Assembly (NCBI GenBank): GCA_902496945.1
Contig: CABVDE010000035.1
Location: 1 to 21,764 of the forward strand
DNA length: 21,764 nucleotides
Direction of reading: 5' to 3'
DNA from: an uncultured Collinsella sp.
Lineage (GTDB): Bacteria > Actinomycetota > Coriobacteriia > Coriobacteriales > Coriobacteriaceae
The position numbers were made by a program, and so were the translations under genes. This document shows, in pieces, positions 1-6,708 of this stretch (positions are counted from its first letter, which is position 1; the number at the start of each line of letters is the position of its first letter). A model generated the notes under the pieces. That model saw only the letters and a program-made list of their open reading frames with translations, made no database searches and had not been told where the DNA came from.

Positions 1-1319
1 GGAGCCACCGCGCTGCCGTCGCGCACAATCGGCGCCAGCAGTTCGCGATACTCAAGCTCGGACACGTCGGTCACCAGGGCGGCATCATTCACGGCCACGA
101 GGGTATTGCCGCGCGCGGCGCCCTCCCCCGCCAGATGGTCCTCGTCATAGATCATGTCACAGACCGGGCCGCCAAAGCCGTCGTAATAGCGTCGTACGCG
201 CTGCACGCCGGGGATCGTGCGCTTGTAGGGCTGCTCGGAAAGCTTCACCACCGGCGTCCACGGCTCCGCATCGGTCGCGCGACGGGCCGAAAGCTTGTAC
301 ACGCCGCCCAGCGCAGGCTGATCGTAGCAGGTCGCGAGTTTGGTACCCACGCCAAAGCTATCAATAGGCGCGCCCTGGTCGAGCAGCGACTGAATCGTGT
401 ACTCGTCCAGATCGTTGGAAACCGAGATCCCCACATAGGGCAGGCCCTCGGCATCAAAACGGCCGCGCACATACTTGGAGAGCTTGGCCAGGTCGCCCGA
501 GTCGATGCGAATGGCCGACAGGCGCTCGCCCGCTGCCTCCATCTCCTTGGCAACCGTAATGGCATGCTCGCAACCCTCGCGCACGTCGTACGTGTCGATA
601 AGCAGCGTGCAGTTCTTGGGGCTCGACTTAGCAAAAGCGCGGAAGGCCTCGAGCTCGGAGTCGAAGCTCATCACCCAGCTGTGCGCATGCGTGCCAAAGA
701 CGGGGATGCCGTAACGACGCCCGGCAAGTACGTTGGACGTGGACGAGCAGCCGGCCACGTAGCTCGCGCGCGCAACGGCCAAGCCGCCGTCGGGACCCTG
801 GGCGCGGCGCAGGCCGAATTCGGCCACGGGGCGGCCGTCCGCCGCCAGCACCACGCGCGCCGTCTTAGTGGCAACGAGCGTCTGAAAGCCGACGATGTTG
901 AGCAGCGCGGTCTCGAGCAGCTGGCACTCCAGCGCCGGGCCGGTGACACGCACCATGGGCTCGCGCGGAAAGACGAGCTCGCCCTCGGGCACGGCGTCAA
1001 TGTTCACATGCGCGCGGAAGTCGCGCAGGTAGTCGAGGAATGCAGGCTTGAACATCGCGCCGCCGGCAGGAGCCTGCAGCGAGGCGAGGTAATCGATATC
1101 CTCGGGCGTAAAGCACAGGTTCTCGACCAGCTCGGGCAGCTCGGCGGTGCCACACATGACGGCATACGCGCTGCCAAAGGGATGGTCGCGGTAAAACGCC
1201 GTAAAACAGCCCTGCTCATTGGCCTTGCCGCTCTCCCACAGGCCCTGGGCCATAGTGAGCTCGTACAGATCGGTGAGCATTGCAATGTCGGTGGGATGCG
1301 AGATGTCGGTCAAAGCCAT
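1..1319 (-). CDS. pncB: nicotinate phosphoribosyltransferase (3' end beyond window)
   Basis: Enzyme of NAD salvage (Preiss-Handler pathway) that joins nicotinate and PRPP to give nicotinate mononucleotide, with ATP hydrolysis; cytoplasmic. The reading frame starts ATG-GCT-TTG-ACC and reads MALTDISHPTDIAMLTDLYE. It then shows family signatures in order: an FGLRRAQGP segment, a GTHAHSW segment (about residues 208-214), IRIDSGDL (about 267), SNDLDE and GVGTKL. These match the phosphoribosyl- and nicotinate-binding regions of the NAPRTase family. About 439 codons are present and the frame is still open at base 1. The family usually has about 480 or more residues, so only the C-terminal tail is missing. 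An AAAGG ribosome binding site lies about 8 nt before the ATG. The gene follows, on the same strand, the small membrane-anchored protein at 1403-1855 with an 83-bp gap, so co-transcription is possible. Confidence 0.95.
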   Translation of the reverse strand, partial: MALTDISHPTDIAMLTDLYELTMAQGLWESGKANEQGCFTAFYRDHPFGSAYAVMCGTAELPELVENLCFTPEDIDYLASLQAPAGGAMFKPAFLDYLRDFRAHVNIDAVPEGELVFPREPMVRVTGPALECQLLETALLNIVGFQTLVATKTARVVLAADGRPVAEFGLRRAQGPDGGLAVARASYVAGCSSTSNVLAGRRYGIPVFGTHAHSWVMSFDSELEAFRAFAKSSPKNCTLLIDTYDVREGCEHAITVAKEMEAAGERLSAIRIDSGDLAKLSKYVRGRFDAEGLPYVGISVSNDLDEYTIQSLLDQGAPIDSFGVGTKLATCYDQPALGGVYKLSARRATDAEPWTPVVKLSEQPYKRTIPGVQRVRRYYDGFGGPVCDMIYDEDHLAGEGAARGNTLVAVNDAALVTDVSELEYRELLAPIVRDGSAVA

Positions 1320-1402
1320 GGGGCGACCTTTCGGATGCGTTGTGCAGAGGTTGAGGGTTGGGCGAGGCGGGATATGCGAGCGTGGAGCCCGGCGTGAATC
1401 GG

Positions 1403-1855
1403 CTAGAGCAGGCCCATGCTGGTCAGGATCGTATAGCCCATAAAGATGACAAACGCGATGAGGGCAAGCACGATGATGATCTTTTGAGCCGGGGCCATGC
1501 CGGGGATCTCGTTCTCACCCGTAGGCTCCTTGGAGGTGACCATGCGCTGGGCGAAGGTCATCTCGTCGCGGCTCGGCTTGGGCTCGGCGGGCTTGGGACG
1601 AGGCGCCTTTTTAGGCTGAGGTTTGGGCGCAGCGGGTGTGGGCTTCGCAGCGGCGGGCTTGGGCGCAGGTACAGGCGCCGGTGCGACCTTGGCAGCTGCC
1701 TCTTCGGCCCTCGCACGCTCGGCACGCAGGGCGGCCAGCTCCTCACGCTCACGGCGCGCCTCTTCCTGGGCCTCGCGACGAGCCTTCTCGGCGCGAAGCT
1801 CTTCCAACTCGGCGCGCTCCTCGACAGACAGTGGTTGGGACTCAAGCTCGGCCAT
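1403..1855 (-). CDS. small tail-anchored protein with coiled coil and Pro/Ala/Lys-rich linker, function unknown
   Basis: I do not recognise a family. The 150-residue product has three visible parts. Residues 1-55 are a highly charged Glu/Arg/Ala segment with heptad-like spacing, a likely coiled coil. Residues about 56-100 are low complexity and rich in Pro, Ala and Lys (repeated PAP, PKP and AAKP units). One hydrophobic membrane segment, about residues 125-148 (KIIIVLALIAFVIFMGYTIL), sits close to the C terminus. With no signal peptide and a C-terminal anchor, the N-terminal part is expected in the cytoplasm; this is inferred. The ATG has an AAAGGG site about 7 nt upstream. Only a few bases separate this site from the U-tract of the tRNA-Ala terminator, so expression may depend on read-through from the tRNA promoter. 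It may share a transcript with the downstream nicotinate phosphoribosyltransferase gene. Similar small anchored coiled-coil proteins are widespread in actinobacteria, so no function is assigned. Confidence 0.8.
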   Translation of the reverse strand: MAELESQPLSVEERAELEELRAEKARREAQEEARREREELAALRAERARAEEAAAKVAPAPVPAPKPAAAKPTPAAPKPQPKKAPRPKPAEPKPSRDEMTFAQRMVTSKEPTGENEIPGMAPAQKIIIVLALIAFVIFMGYTILTSMGLL

Positions 1856-1873
1856 GGTACAGCCCTTTCTTTC

Positions 1874-1905
1874 AAAAAAAGCCGCCGACGCAATGTCAGC
1901 GGCTT
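1874..1905 (-). terminator. intrinsic terminator after tRNA-Ala
   Basis: On the minus strand a 10-bp stem (AGCCGCTGAC with GTCGGCGGCT, one G-U pair) closes on the five-base loop ATTGC and is followed by seven T residues. It starts about 12 nt after the encoded CCA end of the tRNA, so it should end the tRNA transcript. Its U-tract runs straight into the ribosome binding region of the gene starting at 1855. Confidence 0.85.
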
Positions 1906-1916
1906 ATCAAATCCAA

Positions 1917-1992
1917 TGGTGGAGACGAAGGGAGTCGAACCCTCGGCCTCTGCCATGCGACGGCAGCGCTCTCCCAACTGAGCTACGTCCCC
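1917..1992 (-). tRNA. tRNA-Ala (anticodon CGC), CCA encoded
   Basis: A complete cloverleaf reads on the minus strand. The acceptor stem GGGGACG pairs with CGTCTCC and includes the G3-U70 wobble that marks alanine tRNAs. The D arm is GCTC-AGTTGGGA-GAGC. The anticodon stem CTGCC/GGCAG carries the loop GTCGCAT, placing CGC at positions 34-36 after U33. The T arm contains GGTTCGA. Discriminator A73 is followed directly by CCA, so the 3' end is encoded. CGC reads the GCG alanine codon, which is common in this GC-rich genome. A strong promoter lies just upstream and an intrinsic terminator just downstream. Confidence 0.97.
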
Positions 1993-2005
1993 AGGACAAG
2001 TTGAT

Positions 2006-2033
2006 ATTTTACCTACGGCTCGTCAACTGTCAA
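2006..2033 (-). promoter_or_regulatory. sigma-70-type promoter for tRNA-Ala
   Basis: On the minus strand there is a consensus -35 TTGACA (2028-2033) and a -10 TAAAAT (2006-2011) separated by 16 nt. Transcription would start near 1999-2000, only a few bases before the mature tRNA 5' end at 1992. The spacing, sequence and position fit a stable-RNA promoter well. Confidence 0.8.
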
Positions 2034-2054
2034 CGCCCAATACGCAGTCATTTT

Positions 2055-2092
2055 GGGACGGGGCCCCAAAGTAGTCAAAAAAGCCCCGTCTC
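2055..2092 (-). terminator. hairpin after the radical SAM gene, part of a dispersed repeat
   Basis: Arms GGGACGGGGC (2055-2064) and GCCCCGTCTC (2083-2092) pair over 10 bp, leaving an 18-nt loop with an A6/T6 run. It begins four bases past the TAA of the gene ending at 2096, so it probably ends that transcript, although no U-tract follows the stem. The segment 2068-2101 recurs at 13847-13880 with 33 of 34 bases identical, so this is one copy of a short repeat family. The repeat covers the last bases of the gene, including its stop codon. Confidence 0.5.
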
Positions 2093-2095
2093 AAA

Positions 2096-3055
2096 TTAGC
2101 TGCGCTGTGCGCTGGAGAGGACGCCGGTGGTGTCGAAAGCTGGGGTGAAGCTCTCGTCTACCGCGCCGCCCTCTTGCCAAAACATCGTCGTAAAGCCCAG
2201 GTCGTCGGCATGGTCGAGCACCTGCTCGTACTCCTCGCGCGTCACGGCGCGTGCCAGATCGCCGCCCTGTTCGCACATGAGGGCGTTGGGCGTGTACTGG
2301 TTCATGACCGAGATCGGCACGTCGCCCACCGTCTGCCACACCAGATCCAGCACGTGGCACGAATCGTCCGCATGCCCCGGCAGCACCAGGTGGCGCACGA
2401 TCATACCGCGCTTCATGAGACCCTCGTCGTCCACCAGCGCTCCCCCGCGACGCTCGATCTCGCGTGCCATCTGCGCTAAGCCCGACACGGCCACGCGCGG
2501 GTAGTCCTTAATATGAGAGAGCGACTGCGCAAGGCCCGCATCGGCATATTTAAAGTCGGTAAGCCACACATCGACCAGATCGCCGAGCGCCGCCACGGCA
2601 CTCGCCCGCTCATACCCACTCGTGTTGTAGACGATCGGGATGGCCAGCCCCCGCGTCCGTGCCGAAGCAATCGCCGCCGGCAGCAGATGCGCGTAGTGCG
2701 TCGCCGTCACCAGATTGATGTTGTTGGCACCCTGGTCCTGCAGCTCCAGCATGATCTCGACCAAGCGCTCGGGCGAAATCTCAAGGCCGAAATTGCCCGT
2801 CGAGATCTCGTGGTTTTGGCAGTAGACGCACTTGAGCGAACAGCCGCTAAAGAAAATCGTGCCTGAGCCGGCCTCGCCCGAGATGGGCGGTTCCTCCCAC
2901 ATATGGAGCGCCGCACGCGCAACTTTGAGCGTGTCATCGGCGCCGCACACGCCTCGTGCGCCCGCATCGCGCGCCGCACCGCAACGGCGCGGACACAAAT
3001 GGCAGGCGGGCGAAAAAAGTTCGGTCAACGACGAAGGCATAAATACATGCTCCAT
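2096..3055 (-). CDS. PflX-like radical SAM protein (COG1313-type)
   Basis: A radical S-adenosylmethionine enzyme related to pyruvate formate-lyase activating enzymes, 319 residues. The [4Fe-4S] cluster motif is C72-x3-C76-x2-C79 (GCSLKCVYCQN), preceded by a glycine-rich GTIFFSGC strand. An N-terminal cysteine cluster (CHLCPRRCG, residues 18-26, plus C37) resembles the extra cysteines seen in the PflX subgroup. Downstream come the SAM-binding and barrel strands NINLVTATHYA, IPIVYNTSGYE, VWLTDFKYAD and MIVRHLVLPGH. The C-terminal MNQYTPN motif is typical of this subgroup. The substrate is unknown; members are thought to activate glycyl radical enzymes, but none is encoded here. The start could be residue 1 or Met6; the first gives MEHVFMPSS. 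It stands alone between tRNA-Ala and a 496-bp non-coding region. Confidence 0.88.
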   Translation of the reverse strand: MEHVFMPSSLTELFSPACHLCPRRCGAARDAGARGVCGADDTLKVARAALHMWEEPPISGEAGSGTIFFSGCSLKCVYCQNHEISTGNFGLEISPERLVEIMLELQDQGANNINLVTATHYAHLLPAAIASARTRGLAIPIVYNTSGYERASAVAALGDLVDVWLTDFKYADAGLAQSLSHIKDYPRVAVSGLAQMAREIERRGGALVDDEGLMKRGMIVRHLVLPGHADDSCHVLDLVWQTVGDVPISVMNQYTPNALMCEQGGDLARAVTREEYEQVLDHADDLGFTTMFWQEGGAVDESFTPAFDTTGVLSSAQRS

Positions 3056-3189
3056 AACAACGATTCAGCAGCTCAAACGCCAAAGGCTAAGCACGCAAAC
3101 GGCCTCAAGCCCAAGGCGCCGTAATCGTCCGACACGATTTTTGTAATGTCAAGACTGGAATCGACAAAGTGCCGCTTTATGATGTAAGT

Positions 3190-3335
3190 ATTCCGCCCCC
3201 CGCGGAGCAACTGGGTGAACCGTCGCGTTTATTTAGGGAGCCCACACAGTCGTACCTAGTACAGGTATCCTTCGTTGTTAAGGACGCTGGAACAGTCGAT
3301 GAGGGCACCCACCTGTTTTAGGTGGGTTCATTTTC
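3190..3335 (+). ncRNA. ssrS: structured RNA candidate, possibly 6S RNA
   Basis: The 496-bp gap 3056-3551 has no convincing gene, but this part shows RNA-like structure. A TGGGTG near 3215 can pair with CACCCA near 3306-3311 as a closing stem, helped by CC/GG and TCG/CGA pairs further in. Inside are two small hairpins in a row, TACCT-AGTAC-AGGTA and TCCTT-CGTTGTT-AAGGA. The segment GTTGTTAAGGAC...GGAACAGTCGATG resembles, from memory, the 3' side of the central bubble of Firmicutes 6S RNA. The 3' end is an intrinsic terminator. A possible -10 (TATGAT, 3178-3183) lies just upstream, with no good -35. 6S RNA binds the housekeeping RNA polymerase and blocks promoters in stationary phase. At about 146 nt it is shorter than usual, so the identity is tentative. 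The rest of the gap shows only a weak inverted repeat at 3347-3373. Confidence 0.5.
3307..3334 (+). terminator. intrinsic terminator of the structured RNA
   Basis: A perfect 8-bp stem ACCCACCT / AGGTGGGT closes on the loop GTTTT and is followed by TCATTTTCG, an interrupted U-tract. Its left arm overlaps the bases that could pair with TGGGTG near 3215, so the terminator and the closing stem exclude each other. Confidence 0.7.
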
Positions 3336-3551
3336 GTAACGTGGGGGGTGGTTTTCTTTTGCCGAAAATCACCGCTGCAACTCAATATCGTCTTCTTTGA
3401 TCGGACTTAACTGCCAAATATCTGGTAAGCCCGTGATAATCGAGGTCGCGCAAACCTCCGCACCCCCTCGGTCGAGTATCATGGGTCAGCTATGCCTTTT
3501 CCGCGTAGCACCTTTTGACCTTTTCCTTCGACGCTTGGCGGTTTTTGATTC

Positions 3552-4751
3552 ATGGCTTCATCCACAAGCTACATACCGTACCTATGCGTGGCAGTCGCGG
3601 CCTTTATCACGACCTTCCTCACGGTGCCCCTGGTCAAGCGCTTGGCAATTAAGCTCGACGCCGTCGACTACCCTTCTAAGCGCCGCATCAACACCAAGCC
3701 CATTCCGCGCATGGGCGGCACGTCAATCTTTTTGGGACTTGTCGTGGCCTGCATCGTGCAGATCCTGGGCACCTGGTACTTGGGCTGGCCGCCCGTATTG
3801 GTTCCGCACCCGCGTCTGCACATCAGCTACCCCATGTTGGCGCTCTCTTTTACCGCGATCTTTGCGACCGGCGCTATCGACGACGTCTTCCAGCTCAAGC
3901 CCAAGCAAAAGCTGGCCGGACAGGTCCTCGCCGCGCTTATCGCCTGTATCGGCGGCCTAAAAATCGGCGTCATCGTCAACCCGTTTGCCCCCGGCGAGAT
4001 CATGCTCGGATGGCTCGCCTACCCCATCACCGTGATCTATCTGGTGGCATTCACCAACATCATTAACCTCATCGACGGCCTCGACGGCTTGGCCACGGGC
4101 ATCTGCGGCATCGCGTCGTTCACCATGTTTTCGATGGCCGTGCTCTCGGGCCGCATCGACGCCGCCGCGCTCTCTATTGCGCTCTTTGGCGCCTGTCTGG
4201 CCTTTTTGCACTACAACTTCAACCCCGCAAGCATCTTCTTGGGCGACTCGGGGTCGCTGCTTCTGGGCTTTGCGCTGGGCTCCATCTCGCTGCTCAACGT
4301 GAGCCGCACCGCCGCACTCACCTCGCTCATCATCCCGCTCATCGTTGCCGGTGTGCCCATCATCGACACGTTTAGCGCCATCGTGCGCCGCAAGCGCGCC
4401 CACATTAGCATCGGGCAGGCCGACAAGGGCCACATCCACCACCGCCTGATCCAAGAGGGTTACAACCAAAGGCAGGCTGTGCTGCTCATCTATGCCTGGT
4501 GCATCATGCTTTCGGCCGGCGCCGCCGCGATTAACCAGGTCGAAGTCCCCATGCGCGTGCTCATCTTCACCGTGCTCGCCATTGGCTCGGCGGCCTTTGC
4601 CAAGCACCTGCACCTGTTTGAGCCCGTGCTGCGCCACCATTACAACAAGCGCACGCACGAGGACGAGCTCGTCACCCCCGACGACCCCGCCTTTAAGCAG
4701 GAGGAGCAGGCGGCCGAGGAGCGTAAGGGAGAGCGCCACCACAGGCATTAA
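3552..4751 (+). CDS. wecA: WecA/TagO-type undecaprenyl-phosphate N-acetylhexosamine-1-phosphate transferase
   Basis: Polytopic membrane enzyme of the MraY/WecA family. It moves a sugar-1-phosphate from a UDP-sugar onto undecaprenyl phosphate, the first membrane step of wall teichoic acid or surface polysaccharide synthesis. All family signatures are present: PSKRRINTKPIPRMGG (41-56), the metal-binding aspartates D110-D111 followed by LKPKQK, the NIINLIDGLDGLA loop (169-181), GDSGS (231-235) and the HIHHRL histidine motif (294-299). About ten hydrophobic segments run through the protein. Its 399 residues include a charged cytoplasmic tail (last about 35 residues, rich in Glu, Lys, Arg and His) that is not needed for catalysis in the family. 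NTKPIPRMGG and the HIHHR motif favour the WecA/TagO branch over MraY. The ribosome binding site is weak (GGCGG about 10 nt upstream). A Wzx-like transporter is encoded about 7 kb away, with no direct operon link. Confidence 0.93.
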   Translation: MASSTSYIPYLCVAVAAFITTFLTVPLVKRLAIKLDAVDYPSKRRINTKPIPRMGGTSIFLGLVVACIVQILGTWYLGWPPVLVPHPRLHISYPMLALSFTAIFATGAIDDVFQLKPKQKLAGQVLAALIACIGGLKIGVIVNPFAPGEIMLGWLAYPITVIYLVAFTNIINLIDGLDGLATGICGIASFTMFSMAVLSGRIDAAALSIALFGACLAFLHYNFNPASIFLGDSGSLLLGFALGSISLLNVSRTAALTSLIIPLIVAGVPIIDTFSAIVRRKRAHISIGQADKGHIHHRLIQEGYNQRQAVLLIYAWCIMLSAGAAAINQVEVPMRVLIFTVLAIGSAAFAKHLHLFEPVLRHHYNKRTHEDELVTPDDPAFKQEEQAAEERKGERHHRH

Positions 4752-4910
4752 GGTTTGCTGCAGAAGGTTGTTCTGCTTACCGTCGGCCGCTCGTGGCCGC
4801 GCCTCGACCGCCACGCATGCCTCGCCTTACCACCCCCTTGTTCACTTTCGCCCGCCCCTCTCAATAAACGCGTTATTATCTTGACCCATGAACGTACGTT
4901 AGGAGCAATC

Positions 4911-5960
4911 ATGCCAAACGAGAACAGCTACGAAGTCGCGCTGCAAAAGAGCAACGCCATTCGCGAGGGCCTGGCCAAGACGCCCGAGAAGTTCACCATG
5001 CTCACCGGCGACCGCCCCACCGGCCGTCTGCACCTGGGTCACTACTTCGGTACCCTCAAGGGCCGTGTTGAGCTACAGAACATGGGCGCCAAGACCAACG
5101 TGCTCATCGCCGACTACCAGGTCATCACCGACCGCGACACGACCGAGCACATCCAGGACAACGTGTACAACATGGTCATGGATTACCTTGCCTGCGGCAT
5201 CGACCCCGACAAGACCATGATCTACGCGCACTCCGCCGTGCCCGCCGCCAACCAGCTTATGCTGCCGTTCCTGTCGCTGGTGTCCGAGGCCGAGCTGGCG
5301 CGCAACCCCACGGTAAAGGCCGAGATGGAGGCCTCGGGCCATGAGCTCACCGGCCTTCTGCTCACCTACCCAGTGCACCAGGCCTGCGACATCCTGTTCT
5401 GCAAGGGCAACGTGGTGCCCGTCGGTCGCGACCAGCTGCCGCACATCGAGCTCACCCGCACCATCGCCCGCCGCTTTAACAACCGCTACGGCAAGGTCTT
5501 CCCCGAGGTCGACGCGCTGCTGTCCGAGACCCCGCTGCTGCCGGGCCTGGACGGTCGCAAGATGAGCAAGAGCTACGGCAACGCCATCAATATTTCGATG
5601 ACCGCCGAGGAGACGGCCAAGCGCATCAAGAAGAGCCAGACCGACTCCGAGCGCATGATCACGTTCGATCCCGAGAACCGCCCAGGCGTGTCCGGCCTGC
5701 TTTCGACGGCTGCCATCTGCACCGGTCGCTCCGAGGTCGAGATTGCCGAGGAGATCGGCATGGGCGGCTCCGGCCAGCTCAAGAAGTACGTGACAGAGGC
5801 CGTCAACGAGTACTTCGCGCCGATTCGCGAGCGTCGTCAGCGCTACGAGAACGATCTGGACTATGTGAAGGACGTGCTGCACGAGGGCAACCGTCGCGCC
5901 AACGAGATCGCCGAGCAGACCCTGGCCGAGGTTCAGGACGCCATGGGCATGGTGTACTAG
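4911..5960 (+). CDS. trpS: tryptophanyl-tRNA synthetase
   Basis: Class Ic aminoacyl-tRNA synthetase charging tRNA-Trp with tryptophan, 349 residues, within the usual range. The nucleotide-binding HIGH signature appears as GDRPTGRLHLGHYFG (33-47) and the KMSKS loop is exact (217-221). An internal VPVGRDQLPHIELTR segment contacts substrate in the family. The frame is open further upstream, but the ATG at 4911 is chosen because AGGAG sits six bases before it and MPNENSYEVALQKS aligns with family N termini. The upstream extension is Leu/Pro-rich and non-conserved. It follows the WecA gene by 159 bp and probably has its own promoter. I saw no T-box leader before it. A perfect 18-bp hairpin downstream may end the transcript. 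Confidence 0.97.
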   Translation: MPNENSYEVALQKSNAIREGLAKTPEKFTMLTGDRPTGRLHLGHYFGTLKGRVELQNMGAKTNVLIADYQVITDRDTTEHIQDNVYNMVMDYLACGIDPDKTMIYAHSAVPAANQLMLPFLSLVSEAELARNPTVKAEMEASGHELTGLLLTYPVHQACDILFCKGNVVPVGRDQLPHIELTRTIARRFNNRYGKVFPEVDALLSETPLLPGLDGRKMSKSYGNAINISMTAEETAKRIKKSQTDSERMITFDPENRPGVSGLLSTAAICTGRSEVEIAEEIGMGGSGQLKKYVTEAVNEYFAPIRERRQRYENDLDYVKDVLHEGNRRANEIAEQTLAEVQDAMGMVY

Positions 5961-6013
5961 GCAAAGCGCCATCGCACAACATAAACGGTGGGATTAGATT
6001 TCTCCCCGAAACA

Positions 6014-6055
6014 GGAACAGGCCCGCTGGCAGTAATTTGCCAGCGGGCCTGTTCC
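6014..6055. terminator. perfect 18-bp hairpin after trpS (possible terminator)
   Basis: Arms GGAACAGGCCCGCTGGCA (6014-6031) and TGCCAGCGGGCCTGTTCC (6038-6055) pair perfectly over 18 bp around a GTAATT loop. It lies between convergent genes (trpS and the alkyltransferase), where a two-way terminator is expected. Neither side has a real U-tract, so it may act by structure alone or be a palindromic repeat. The rest of 5961-6248 shows nothing else of note. Confidence 0.6.
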
Positions 6056-6248
6056 CGAAGTACACCGTTGAATCGCACAGAGGGGAGGAATGCGAATCAA
6101 ACTCAACAGGGCAGGCTTTTTCATCGCCTATTGCCTGCTCCGTTGCTGAATACAATATAGTTCACCGTGGTTTACTTTCTCCCAACAAAGTGCACCGCCA
6201 CATTCTCTCCATAAGTTAACCCAGGTAAACCTTCAGAGACCAAAACCG

Positions 6249-6569
6249 CTAAAGCCCCGCCGGCCAGCGGCAAGAAGCAAGGTCGACGTGCATGGAATCG
6301 GTAAACGTCACGCCCTCCCCTAGCAGAAGTTCGCGCTGAGCATCGGGGCCGCCAAAGGCAAAGCCCTCGCAAATGCGGCCATCGGCAAACACCACGCGAT
6401 GACAGGGAATCTGGCCGGGACGCGGATTACTGTGCAGCGCGTAACCCACGTACCGCGCACTCCGCGGACGACCGGCGAGCAGTGCCACCTGACCGTAGGT
6501 GGCAACCATCCCCTCGGGAATCTGCTCGACCACCTCGTACACCCGCTCAAAAAAGCCCTCAGACGCCAT
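6249..6569 (-). CDS. MGMT-family methylated-DNA cysteine methyltransferase domain protein
   Basis: Single-domain member of the O6-alkylguanine-DNA alkyltransferase family, 106 residues. The active-site motif is IPCHRV with the acceptor cysteine C56 kept. The helix-turn-helix part is recognisable (GMVATYGQVALLAGRPRSAR, 20-39), with the conserved Tyr and the Arg that flips the base. The N-terminal ribonuclease-like domain of full Ogt/Ada enzymes is absent, as in the alkyltransferase-like (ATL) proteins. Known ATLs carry Trp in place of this Cys, so this protein may still transfer the alkyl group or may flag damage for other repair. The ATG at 6569 is preferred over an upstream in-frame ATG at 6605 because GGAAGGAG lies just before it. 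It is downstream of the DegV gene, separated by a 79-nt hairpin. Confidence 0.88.
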   Translation of the reverse strand: MASEGFFERVYEVVEQIPEGMVATYGQVALLAGRPRSARYVGYALHSNPRPGQIPCHRVVFADGRICEGFAFGGPDAQRELLLGEGVTFTDSMHVDLASCRWPAGL

Positions 6570-6609
6570 CGCTTGCTCCTTCCACACAGGACCAGCATAA
6601 AGCAAATGA

Positions 6610-6688
6610 TCCCTCGGGGACGGCAGGAAAACGGATCATTCGCGGCCTCCGTGCGGCCGATGATCCGTTTTCCTCCGTCCCCGAGGGA
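6610..6688. repeat. 79-nt near-perfect hairpin between degV and the alkyltransferase gene
   Basis: The arms pair over 29 bp with one bulged base (C6624): TCCCTCGGGGACGG then AGGAAAACGGATCAT on the left, with their complements on the right. A small inner stem CGGCC/GGCCG (6643-6647, 6655-6659) tops it. On the plus strand it is followed after five bases by TTTTTT, and on the minus strand preceded by the matching A-run. It would act as a terminator for plus-strand transcripts, yet both flanking genes run leftward. It could instead be an RNA processing hairpin or a dispersed palindromic element. Confidence 0.85.
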
Positions 6689-6708
6689 ACACTTTTTTGG
6701 CAGGTAAG

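Noticed and set aside
135..1397. A 420-codon plus-strand frame opposite pncB
   Set aside because: It is Arg/Ala/Gly-rich without motifs; the opposite strand encodes a clear nicotinate phosphoribosyltransferase.
4755..4910. Upstream extension of the trpS frame from an ATG at 4755
   Set aside because: The extension is Pro/Leu-rich and lacks a ribosome binding site, while AGGAG precedes the ATG at 4911.
4752..4910. T-box or tryptophan leader before trpS
   Set aside because: The gap is only 159 bp and has no T-box bulge sequence (TGGNACC), no specifier hairpin and no leader peptide with Trp codons.
5073..5972. A 299-codon minus-strand frame opposite trpS
   Set aside because: It is the antisense of trpS, with Val/Leu/Gly/His-rich sequence and no domain.
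6037..6219. 60-codon plus-strand frame after trpS
   Set aside because: It starts inside the 18-bp hairpin and shows no ribosome binding site or coding character.
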